The position numbers and the translations under genes are program-made. Of a DNA stretch of 64,000 bases, positions 14,695 to 21,674 are shown in pieces (position 1 is the stretch's first letter; each line of letters starts with the position of its first letter). Under the pieces are notes generated by a model. It did not search any database. It saw nothing but the letters and a program-made list of their open reading frames with translations, and was not told the origin of the DNA. Source of the DNA: Acidaminobacter sp. JC074 (GTDB lineage: Bacteria > Bacillota > Clostridia > Peptostreptococcales > Acidaminobacteraceae); the NCBI RefSeq assembly GCF_022496765.1, contig NZ_VANV01000006.1:177616-241615 (forward strand), written 5' to 3'.

Positions 14695-15963
14695 ATGCTG
14701 ATAAGACAATCCATTAAAGAGAAAGAAATACATAAGGAGTTTGTACTGGGGGTTTTGTTGGTATTTCCAATAATTCTATTACTATTTGGGATAATCATTG
14801 GATCATCTGAACCATGTTTTTTTAGTTGTTATGTAAAAATAACTAAATCTCCAACAATTTTGGTGACAGACTTTTTAGCCTTAGGTGGCATTGGTGCTTC
14901 GTTCGTTAATGCAGCTGTGATTGGCTTTGTTAACATATATTTATTAAAGCATTACAAAATGAAAATTAATGGCCTATTGATAGCCGCTTTTATGACTCTG
15001 TTAGGGTTCTCTTTCTTTGGAAAAAATCTAATTAATATTATTCCATTTTATTTAGGAGGATATGTTTACACAAAGTATCAGAGAAAACACATGAGAGATG
15101 TCATTGTTATTATCATGTTTAGTACAGGCCTGTCACCGATGATTAGTGAATTGATGTTTTCGAGTATCATACCAACACCTTATAATTTATTAATAGGTTT
15201 TATAATAGGAATTGCTACAGGTTTCCTTATAATTCCATTATCATCTCAAATGCTGAAATTTCATGAAGGCTATAACTTATATAATATTGGGTTTACTGCT
15301 GGTATAATTGGAACTGTTTTTACAAGCATACTTAGATTATTAGATAAAGAAGTTGAACCAGTTCGTATTTTATATGAGTCATACGATCTGCACATAAAAC
15401 TATTGCTTACATGTTTGTTTATTTTTTTAGTGGCAATTGGTTTATTTGTAAATTCAAGCGGTGTGAAGGATTTAAGAAAAATATTTCGTTACTCAGGAAG
15501 AACAGTAACAGACTTTACATATTTGCTAGGCTACGGTGTAACCTTTATTAATATGGGAATTATGGGTTTGAGTTCACTCCTATTGGTAACATTATTAGGA
15601 GGGATTGTTAATGGTCCTGTTCTTGCAGCAATTTTCACCATCGTGGGATTCTCTGCTTTCGGAAAACATCTACAAAACAGTTTGCCAGTTGTTTTAGGTG
15701 TATTACTAGCAGCGCTTTGTTTGGGTTATGATTTGTCATCTACTGCTATAGTGATATCCATTCTGTTTTCTACGACAATTGCACCAATTGCCGGTGTTCA
15801 CGGTCCTGTGGCAGGGGTAATAGCAGGTATTTTACACCTAGCTCTTGTAACCAACATTGGCATCGTACATGGCGGTATCAATCTATATAATAATGGTTTC
15901 GCTGGAGGATTGGTTGCGGGATTCTTGGTACCTATAATAGATGCTTTTAAAAGAGGAGATTGA
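14695..15963 (+). CDS. DUF1576-family integral membrane protein
   Basis: A 422-residue protein with roughly a dozen hydrophobic helices. It carries two related halves: FLALGGIGASFVNAAVIGFVN near residue 61 and the analogous FTYLLGYGVTFINMGIMG near 273, each followed by GFSxFGK and a conserved GYNLYNIGFTAG or GGINLYNNGFAGG segment. This internal duplication matches what I recall of DUF1576 proteins in clostridia. Transport function is likely but unassigned. CAAGGAGG precedes the start. The stop lies 1 nt before the ATG of the next gene, so the two are coupled. Confidence 0.75.
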   Translation: MLIRQSIKEKEIHKEFVLGVLLVFPIILLLFGIIIGSSEPCFFSCYVKITKSPTILVTDFLALGGIGASFVNAAVIGFVNIYLLKHYKMKINGLLIAAFMTLLGFSFFGKNLINIIPFYLGGYVYTKYQRKHMRDVIVIIMFSTGLSPMISELMFSSIIPTPYNLLIGFIIGIATGFLIIPLSSQMLKFHEGYNLYNIGFTAGIIGTVFTSILRLLDKEVEPVRILYESYDLHIKLLLTCLFIFLVAIGLFVNSSGVKDLRKIFRYSGRTVTDFTYLLGYGVTFINMGIMGLSSLLLVTLLGGIVNGPVLAAIFTIVGFSAFGKHLQNSLPVVLGVLLAALCLGYDLSSTAIVISILFSTTIAPIAGVHGPVAGVIAGILHLALVTNIGIVHGGINLYNNGFAGGLVAGFLVPIIDAFKRGD

Positions 15964-15964
15964 T

Positions 15965-16306
15965 ATGAAACATGAGATAAAGAAAGTATGTAAAATTGTA
16001 GATGAAATTACAACACTCTTATTAAGAGATGATACAGATGAAGTAGATCTTAAAATCAAACGTACTTCAGAGGAAACAATAATATACATTACAGACTATA
16101 ACACTTCTTATACAAAAAATGAAATCAATGAGATCAAGATGTGTCTCAATGTACAGAGACAACATGAGGTTGAGGAATGTTATTGGCATCTTGTTGGTGA
16201 GTGTGATACTGATTCGGAACTCCAGGTTATTGGTAGTATGGTTGATGAAGCAGAACTGCTCTTAAAAAATGGCAACCTATATATAACCCTAAAAAGAAAA
16301 GTTTAA
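15965..16306 (+). CDS. small soluble protein coupled to the DUF1576 gene
   Basis: A 113-residue acidic protein without a recognised family. It begins with an amphipathic helix (KKVCKIVDEITTLLL) and has alternating strands and helices later. The ribosome-binding site AGAGGAG lies inside the end of the DUF1576 gene and the ATG comes one base after that gene's TGA stop, so expression is tightly coupled. A cytoplasmic accessory to the membrane protein is the simplest inference. The start at 15965 was preferred to an earlier overlapping one for this reason. Confidence 0.65.
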   Translation: MKHEIKKVCKIVDEITTLLLRDDTDEVDLKIKRTSEETIIYITDYNTSYTKNEINEIKMCLNVQRQHEVEECYWHLVGECDTDSELQVIGSMVDEAELLLKNGNLYITLKRKV

Positions 16307-16319
16307 ATGTTAATTATAT

Positions 16320-16388
16320 CGTAACTATGCTTAATTTTATTTGTTAGTATACATTGTTCATTCACTGCATAGTTATGGTATTTTTTTT
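16320..16388 (+). terminator. long-loop hairpin with T-run, probable terminator
   Basis: TAACTATGC and GCATAGTTA pair over 9 bp around a loop of about 38 nt, followed by a run of eight T. The remainder of the 16307-16768 gap holds promoter copy 10 and AT-rich sequence with no gene I can support. Confidence 0.55.
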
Positions 16389-16535
16389 GTTGAAAAATTT
16401 ATCTTATGATATGTGAATTATTTTTATTAACGTTATTGTCCATGATTAGTAAGATAATCAAAAAAACTTTCGAAAATCTTTCTTTTTTATAAGTATTCTA
16501 ATTACTTGTTTTGAGAGCATTTGAGAATTCCTTAA

Positions 16536-16591
16536 AGTTACTAGTTACTAAAAAGTGCGTACTGTTTTTTTAACACATAGTACATTAGAAT
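16536..16591 (+). promoter_or_regulatory. regulon promoter, copy 10
   Basis: AGTTACTAGTTACTAAAAAG then TGCGTACTG at 16536-16564, and TAGAAT at 16586-16591 after exactly 21 bp. The leader to the permease start is long, about 175 nt. Confidence 0.8.
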
Positions 16592-16768
16592 CTAATCATA
16601 ACCTAAGTTGTCGACTTAGATGGTATACATTAAGTTGACATCAAATGCATACTGTCCCATGTGGACTTATTCTCACTTATAATATTTTACAATCAACATT
16701 GTCGAAATGTGATTAATAGATAATGGGAAACGGACAGTATAAAATACAAAAAAGAAAGAGGTAAAAAA

Positions 16769-17692
16769 ATGTTTAATGTAAACAATCTAAACGTGGCATG
16801 GGATTTTTTTAAACTGATATTCTTTGAATTAATAGCATTATTTCTAATTATCAGTTTCATAGTAGCTCTTCTACAAAGATATATCTCAAAAGACACAATT
16901 AAAAAGGTTTTAACTAAACCGCACAAAAGGATGCAAAATGTCATTGGAGCAGCGCTTGGTGCAGTAACACCATTTTGCTCGTGCTCAACAATTCCAATTT
17001 TAGTTGGTCTTTTTAAGAGTGGTGCACCATTTGGTGGTACCATATCATTTTTAATTTCATCACCAGTATTAAATCCAATGATTATTATATTATTCTTAAA
17101 GTTCTTTGGATTAAAGGCAACAGCCATTTACTTTGTTTTCACATTTATCTTTGCAACTCTAATAGGTGCTTTACTTGAGAAACTAGGTATGGAAAAGGAA
17201 ATCAAGAATGTAACCATTCAGGGAAGTGGACATGAGGATATCACTTATGATAAATTAACAGGCACAAGATTTGAAAAACATAAAGAAGTTGCAAGATATG
17301 CTCTAAAAGATACGCTAGGTCTATTTGTGAAAGTTATTCCATTCTTAGTATTTGGAGCTGGTGTAGGTGCATTTATTTATGGATTCGTACCTCAAGAGTT
17401 TATTGTTAAATATGCTGGTCCAGATAATTTCTTGGCAGTACCAACAGCTGCAGTTATTGGTGTTCCAATGTATGTGAGAACTGAAACTATGATCCCTATT
17501 GCAAAGGCTTTAAATGCATCAGGTATGAGCATAGGAGCGATTATGGCTTTAGTTATAGGTGGTGCTGGCGCAAGTATTCCAGAGGTCACTTTATTAAATA
17601 CGATTTTTAGAAAGAAAATGGTTATTGCCTTTGTTATAGCTGTATTTTCAGTAGCAACTATCACAGGCATTGCATTTAATATAATTTTATAG
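16769..17692 (+). CDS. permease of the DUF318/ArsP-like (YraQ) family
   Basis: A 307-residue membrane permease with two related halves of about four helices. The family signature TPFCSCSTIPILVGLFKSG (Cys70, Cys72) is followed by FLISSPVLNPMI, and the second half has VPMYVRTETMIPIAKAL and GGAGASIPEVTLL. Relatives export methylarsenite or are linked to Cu/Zn efflux, so a soft metal(loid) or thiol-bound species is the likely cargo; the exact substrate is not shown. It lies behind promoter copy 10 and 13 nt before a GCGCG peptide gene. The internal CSCS motif, the CxC proteins and that peptide suggest a relay of Cys ligands. Confidence 0.88.
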   Translation: MFNVNNLNVAWDFFKLIFFELIALFLIISFIVALLQRYISKDTIKKVLTKPHKRMQNVIGAALGAVTPFCSCSTIPILVGLFKSGAPFGGTISFLISSPVLNPMIIILFLKFFGLKATAIYFVFTFIFATLIGALLEKLGMEKEIKNVTIQGSGHEDITYDKLTGTRFEKHKEVARYALKDTLGLFVKVIPFLVFGAGVGAFIYGFVPQEFIVKYAGPDNFLAVPTAAVIGVPMYVRTETMIPIAKALNASGMSIGAIMALVIGGAGASIPEVTLLNTIFRKKMVIAFVIAVFSVATITGIAFNIIL

Positions 17693-17705
17693 AGAGGAGA
17701 TCATC

Positions 17706-17822
17706 ATGAAAGAAAAGAAAAAAGGATTATTTAGTAGCTTATTTAAGCCAAGTGGCGGTTGTGGTTGCGGTGTGACAATCGTAGAAGAAAAAACTAAAAA
17801 AGATGACAAGAAAGGTAAGTAA
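17706..17822 (+). CDS. 38-residue basic peptide with GGCGCG motif
   Basis: ATG to TAA encodes 38 residues. The N-terminus is basic (MKEKKKGLFSSLFKPS), the centre holds GGCGCG (Cys19, Cys21) and the tail is Lys/Asp-rich. AGAGGAG lies 6 nt upstream and the permease stop 13 nt upstream, so it is cotranscribed. The amphipathic GLFSSLF stretch could attach it to the membrane near the permease. A metallochaperone-like donor to the CSCS site of the permease is my inference. The same GGCGCG string occurs in the small thioredoxin-like proteins of this regulon. Confidence 0.75.
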   Translation: MKEKKKGLFSSLFKPSGGCGCGVTIVEEKTKKDDKKGK

Positions 17823-17846
17823 CTTACCAACTCCAAAATATTAAAA

Positions 17847-17876
17847 GAAACCTACATTAATTTGTAGGTTTCCTTT
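17847..17876. terminator. bidirectional terminator
   Basis: GAAACCTACA and TGTAGGTTTC form a 10-bp perfect stem with loop TTAATT, with T-rich sequence on both outer sides. It separates the convergent 16769-17822 and 18234-17887 units. Confidence 0.85.
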
Positions 17877-17886
17877 TGTGATAATT

Positions 17887-18234
17887 TTAGAGTGCATCAT
17901 AAGAAGCAATAAATTGTAAGGATTGACAAAGCTCATCCTCTGTAATACGTTTCATTTGATTACTGGCAATTCGTGAATCAGGTTTGATATAGTACCTTTT
18001 TAAAAAAGGTGTCTCAAAGTACATTTTCATTATTTTTTTCATCATTGGCAATTTATCTTGGTGCGAGGTTTTAAGTGATTTTGTATCAAGAATTAGAGAA
18101 TATTGAGATGTATCGATAGATGCCATTTTACTTTTATACTCATTTATAAATGTACTTAGTTCATCTTCATTATACATACCACTGCCTTTAATGATAACGT
18201 GTTTCTTGTCTTTGTCTAGTTCAATATTATTCAT
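17887..18234 (-). CDS. small soluble protein of the regulon, unknown function
   Basis: A 115-residue protein with the order strand (KHVIIKGSG), helix (ELSTFINEYKSKM), strand (YSLILDTKSL), helix (KLPMMKKIMKMYFETP), strand and helix, which is reminiscent of STAS-like or SpoIIAA-like folds. I cannot assign it to a family. There is a single Cys near the C-terminus (ELCQSL). AAAGGA precedes the ATG. Promoter copy 11 is its only upstream signal, so it is a bona fide member of the regulon. Confidence 0.65.
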   Translation of the reverse strand: MNNIELDKDKKHVIIKGSGMYNEDELSTFINEYKSKMASIDTSQYSLILDTKSLKTSHQDKLPMMKKIMKMYFETPFLKRYYIKPDSRIASNQMKRITEDELCQSLQFIASYDAL

Positions 18235-18274
18235 AATTTATCCTTTCTCTAGTTTTGATTTTTTAATCTATTAG

Positions 18275-18326
18275 AGTATAGTAGATTTTTTATCATGTGA
18301 GAAGTATGCACTTTTTTGTAACTATT
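18275..18326 (-). promoter_or_regulatory. regulon promoter, copy 11
   Basis: On the minus strand 18326-18302 reads AATAGTTACAAAAAAG then TGCATACTT, and TATACT is at 18280-18275 after exactly 21 bp. It drives the 115-residue gene and lies 33 bp from the divergent DUF1847 gene. Confidence 0.85.
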
Positions 18327-18358
18327 AAAATAATAAAAGCAGTGAATGGAGGACGTAA

Positions 18359-18811
18359 ATGATTAAATATAATTCTGAAGACAAGATGATTATGGGCGCT
18401 GCATTTGATACAATAACTTCAATTCAAGACAGAATTGATGATATTATCATTTATAGTAAGAGTATGGGACATAAAAAAATTGGCATTGCTAATTGTATAT
18501 CCGTCAATGGTTATGCAAAAGCAGTGGAAGCTTACTTAAGTGAGTATTTTGAGATTATATCAATTCATTGTAAAAATGGTCGTATAAATTCAGAAGATAT
18601 CGTAGAGGGTAGTTATGGAATCTCATGTAATCCTATTGGGCAAGCAGATTATTTAAATAGTCAGGAGACCAATTTAAACATTACGATGGGGCTTTGTATA
18701 GGACATGATATTGTATTTTCTAAATACTCTCGCGCACCTGTTACAAACTTGCTAGTCAAAGATCGTAAGAATAGGCATGATATTATTTATTCCATAGAAT
18801 CAAAGTTTTAA
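18359..18811 (+). CDS. DUF1847-like protein, N-terminally short
   Basis: A 150-residue protein matching the C-terminal core of DUF1847 proteins: KKIGIANC near residue 40, ISCNPIGQADYLN near 88, TMGLCIGHDIVFSKYS near 109 and the terminal APVTNLLVKDR. Conserved Cys residues lie in each of the first three motifs. DUF1847 proteins as I recall them are longer and start with a Cys-rich metal-binding segment, which is absent here. GGAGG lies 7 nt upstream, so the start is secure and the short form is probably real. It is divergent from the 115-residue regulon gene and may share the intervening operator. Confidence 0.75.
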   Translation: MIKYNSEDKMIMGAAFDTITSIQDRIDDIIIYSKSMGHKKIGIANCISVNGYAKAVEAYLSEYFEIISIHCKNGRINSEDIVEGSYGISCNPIGQADYLNSQETNLNITMGLCIGHDIVFSKYSRAPVTNLLVKDRKNRHDIIYSIESKF

Positions 18812-18863
18812 TTTGATACTGTTTTGTGGTGAATGAATCTCCATCTTTAGTTCGTTAAACGTT

Positions 18864-18910
18864 AAACCAAAAGCTCCATGATATCTTTATCATGGAGCTT
18901 TTGGTTTTTG
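18864..18910 (+). terminator. strong rho-independent terminator
   Basis: AAACCAAAAGCTCCATGATA at 18864-18883 pairs perfectly over 20 bp with 18888-18907, with a 4-nt loop, followed by T residues. Confidence 0.85.
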
Positions 18911-18969
18911 ATTTGAAATTATGATATATTTAAGCTTTGGATGCCTAGCTTAAAAGATAATCCTGTTGC

Positions 18970-19218
18970 TTATCTAATTGGGCAACAGTGTCTACTGTTA
19001 TTACAGAAGTAGCAGTTAGATTTCCAGATTTCGTATTTTTCCTTAATAACATTATAGACTGTACTAATAGTAAGAACTTTTCTATTTTTATTAGAAAGAC
19101 TCCTTACAAATTCAAACTCCTCTTTTGGTATATTTTCTATACGGTAATATTTTTCATTAACTTTTTCGTATAAAAACCACTCTTTTAACATTTGATTGAC
19201 TTTCATATTATTTTTCAT
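18970..19218 (-). CDS. 82-residue Cys-containing protein of the regulon
   Basis: An 82-residue basic protein. The first 60 residues are helical (MLKEWFLYEKVNEKYYRI, then FEFVRSLSNKNRKVLTISTVYNVIK) and the C-terminal end carries CYFC and HCC, a cluster of four Cys and one His that could bind zinc or another thiophilic metal. No family is known to me. GGAGG lies 6 nt upstream of the ATG. It is transcribed from promoter copy 12 and is the rightmost member of the regulon I can find. Confidence 0.65.
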   Translation of the reverse strand: MKNNMKVNQMLKEWFLYEKVNEKYYRIENIPKEEFEFVRSLSNKNRKVLTISTVYNVIKEKYEIWKSNCYFCNNSRHCCPIR

Positions 19219-19256
19219 ATCTAACCTCCTTCGTGGTAATTACGATTTCTAGCTGT

Positions 19257-19308
19257 ATTATAGCTCATTATTTAATCAATAGTAAGTATGCACTTTTTTG
19301 TAACTACC
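19257..19308 (-). promoter_or_regulatory. regulon promoter, copy 12
   Basis: On the minus strand 19308-19284 reads GGTAGTTACAAAAAAG then TGCATACTT, and TATAAT is at 19262-19257 after exactly 21 bp. It drives the 82-residue gene and is divergent from the methyltransferase promoter at 19319-19347. Confidence 0.85.
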
Positions 19309-19318
19309 TATTTTTTAC

Positions 19319-19373
19319 TTGCAATTATCTCTTCTTAATTGTATACTTGTTTCAAAGATTCGCCCTCGAGGGC
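19319..19373 (+). promoter_or_regulatory. promoter and palindrome upstream of the UroD-type gene
   Basis: TTGCAA (19319-19324), a 17-bp spacer and TATACT (19342-19347) form a good housekeeping promoter. The 12-bp palindrome GCCCTCGAGGGC at 19362-19373 lies just past the expected start of transcription and directly before the ribosome-binding site. A GC-rich palindrome is striking in this AT-rich genome and has the centre CG typical of LacI-family operators; the LacI-type gene at 20567 is the obvious candidate binder. Confidence 0.6.
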
Positions 19374-19384
19374 AGGAGGAGAAA

Positions 19385-20539
19385 ATGAATAGTAGAGAAA
19401 GAGTGTTAAAGGCAATTAATCATGAGGAAGCAGATCGAATTCCGAAGTATGATGGGTTTTGGGAGCAGACCGTAAAAATGTATGAGGAGGATGGTTTAAA
19501 AGATAAACTGCCTCAGAATGAGGAAATTGTTATTGAAGGCTTGAAAAGAAGAATCGGTAATCCTTTAGAAGATTATTTTGATTTTGATATGGATGTCTTG
19601 TATATAGACACATCTTTAAGAATGCCTTTTGAAATTCTTGAAGAAGAAGAGGAGTTTGTTAAACTGAAAGACAGGTATGGTTTTACAGTTCAGAAGTTTA
19701 AAGACAAATCTGGTTCTATGCATTTTTTGGAACATGTCACTAAAGAAGCTGAAGGCTGGGAAAAACTTAAACATAGAATGATCTTTGATCCTAAAGATGA
19801 GGCAAGGATTGATAATAAATCCTATTTTATGCATCATGAAGCCTATCCATCTTGGCAAGGTTTTAAGACTTTATATGATGCTTATAGAAAAAGAGAAAAG
19901 TTTATGATCTATGCCTGTTATGGTGCTTGGGAAGGTACATGGAGGCATCACGGCTTCGAAGAGCTTATGATGGATTCTATATTAAACAAGGATATGATCA
20001 ATGAAATGATGGATTATCATACCAATTTAACCATTGATACATTAAAACATGCCATTGAGATAGGGGCAAAGCCGGATGCACTTTGGATTATGGAAGACTT
20101 AGGTGGTACCCATACAACTCTGATTTCAAGAGATCAATACATTGAGATGATCAAACCACATCATAAGAAGCTGGCTGATTTTTGTCATGATAACGAAATG
20201 AAGTTTTGTATGCATTCCTGTGGTAAAATAGAATCGTTTATTGAAGAGTTCATTGATGCTGGATTGGACGTTTTACAGGCCATACAGGCCAATACAGGGA
20301 TGGATGTTGTAGAACTTAAAAAGAAGTATGGCAATCAATTGACTTTCTGGGGCAACATTGGAGAGACCAAGCTCGCAGGTTCCAAAGAAGATATTTTAGA
20401 AGAAATCTCTTATAAGATACCAGGTGCAAAAGCTGGCGGCGGTTACATTTATCATTCTGACCACAGTATACCTGATGAAGTAAGTTTAGAAAATTATGAG
20501 TATATTATGGAACTGGTTAACAAGTATGGCCAGTACTAA
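19385..20539 (+). CDS. UroD-family corrinoid methyltransferase
   Basis: A 384-residue protein of the uroporphyrinogen decarboxylase superfamily, in the branch that moves methyl groups to or from corrinoid proteins. It has the opening SRERVLKAINHEEADRIP, the metal-site motif HSCG (His277, Cys279) and the C-terminal GGGYIYHSDHSIPDEVSLEN. No decarboxylase-type N-terminal signature is seen, and no haem-synthesis genes are nearby. It could be the substrate-side methyltransferase of the locus or a second corrinoid-side enzyme. GGAGG lies 5 nt before the ATG at 19385. It is a single-gene unit facing the LacI-type gene across the terminator at 20540-20567. Confidence 0.82.
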   Translation: MNSRERVLKAINHEEADRIPKYDGFWEQTVKMYEEDGLKDKLPQNEEIVIEGLKRRIGNPLEDYFDFDMDVLYIDTSLRMPFEILEEEEEFVKLKDRYGFTVQKFKDKSGSMHFLEHVTKEAEGWEKLKHRMIFDPKDEARIDNKSYFMHHEAYPSWQGFKTLYDAYRKREKFMIYACYGAWEGTWRHHGFEELMMDSILNKDMINEMMDYHTNLTIDTLKHAIEIGAKPDALWIMEDLGGTHTTLISRDQYIEMIKPHHKKLADFCHDNEMKFCMHSCGKIESFIEEFIDAGLDVLQAIQANTGMDVVELKKKYGNQLTFWGNIGETKLAGSKEDILEEISYKIPGAKAGGGYIYHSDHSIPDEVSLENYEYIMELVNKYGQY

Positions 20540-20567
20540 AAAAGATAATAGATTTCTATTATCTTTT
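20540..20567. terminator. bidirectional terminator
   Basis: AAAAGATAATAG and CTATTATCTTTT form a 12-bp perfect stem with loop ATTT, flanked by A and T runs, between the convergent methyltransferase and LacI-type genes. Confidence 0.85.
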
Positions 20568-21604
20568 TAAGTCATATTAAATAATGAAGCTAAAATAACA
20601 TCGTTGTCTAGATTCGATAGATTTTCTTTTGTAATGATTTCATTCTTTGAAAAGAAGGTAGTTATGTTCTTCGAATCTATAATGGTATTAATGAGTGCCT
20701 TTGTAGCTAAATAACCATGTAGGAAGTAGCTCTGGTTAATGGCACTGACGATGATGTCTTCTTCTAAATAGGTGATAATGTCTTTATTGATTCCTGTGAC
20801 CACATAACGTATATGAGGATAATCTTCTTTTAGATGAGTGATAAGTATGTCAGCATATCTTGGTATGAAGATATACTTTATTTGATCTAAGTTCATGTCT
20901 TTCATTTTGTCTAAAACATTTTGAAGATCATCAAGTGAAATCTTATGAAACTCATTGATAGCCTTGCTTTTTAAATGGTCGATAAAGCCGTCATAGTATA
21001 AGTGAGAGGCTATTTTATCATTAGGTGTTTGAATAACTAAGAGATCTTGACCACTTGGATGTTCTCTAAGTAACATGTCAGCGGAAATGTGACCAGATTG
21101 ATAGTAATTCTTTCCTATATGAGAATAGTCCTCGCTGATTTGATTGTCTATGGTTACGACGTTCGTAAACTGATATGCCTTTATAAGCGTATCAACTTTG
21201 TCTTTATTGATTGGAATAATTATGATACCTGTTAAGTCACCTAGTTTTAATGATGCCTCGAGTTGGCTCAATTGGGTATTTTCCTGATCAATCTTACAAG
21301 AGTGGATTTCCAACTCAACTTTAAAATGCTTTAGCCTGTTTACTGCATCAATAATGCCTTCTTTGGTTTCCTCAAAGTACTGATTATTAACAGAATGAAT
21401 AAGAAAGACATGTATTTTTTTCACACCACTAGGCGCTAGCATACTTGAAAGTATGTTTTTTTTATAACCTACTTTCTCACAATAGTCCAGTATTAACTTT
21501 TTCTTATCTTCTGCAATATCTTGATCGCCATTAAGGGCTCTTGCCACAGTACGTCTAGAAAAGCCTAAGGCTGATGCTATGTCTTGCTGAGTAACTTTCT
21601 TCAT
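20567..21604 (-). CDS. LacI/GalR-family transcriptional regulator
   Basis: A 345-residue regulator with an N-terminal helix-turn-helix (TQQDIASALGFSRRTVARALNG, about residues 5-26), the hinge helix that follows, and a periplasmic-binding-protein-like effector domain. It is the only LacI-type protein in the window and sits between the UroD-type gene and the corrinoid activator operon, so it probably controls one or both. The palindrome at 19362-19373 is a candidate site. The effector, perhaps the methylated substrate, is unknown. Confidence 0.88.
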   Translation of the reverse strand: MKKVTQQDIASALGFSRRTVARALNGDQDIAEDKKKLILDYCEKVGYKKNILSSMLAPSGVKKIHVFLIHSVNNQYFEETKEGIIDAVNRLKHFKVELEIHSCKIDQENTQLSQLEASLKLGDLTGIIIIPINKDKVDTLIKAYQFTNVVTIDNQISEDYSHIGKNYYQSGHISADMLLREHPSGQDLLVIQTPNDKIASHLYYDGFIDHLKSKAINEFHKISLDDLQNVLDKMKDMNLDQIKYIFIPRYADILITHLKEDYPHIRYVVTGINKDIITYLEEDIIVSAINQSYFLHGYLATKALINTIIDSKNITTFFSKNEIITKENLSNLDNDVILASLFNMT

Positions 21605-21674
21605 AAAATCCTCTCATTTCCTATTACTTTATTAGATTATAAGATATTGAAAACAAGGTCAAGGATTAGATGTT

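Noticed and set aside
19385..20539. Uroporphyrinogen decarboxylase (HemE) of haem synthesis
   Set aside because: There is no haem gene nearby, the HSCG metal motif is present and the whole context is corrinoid methyl transfer.
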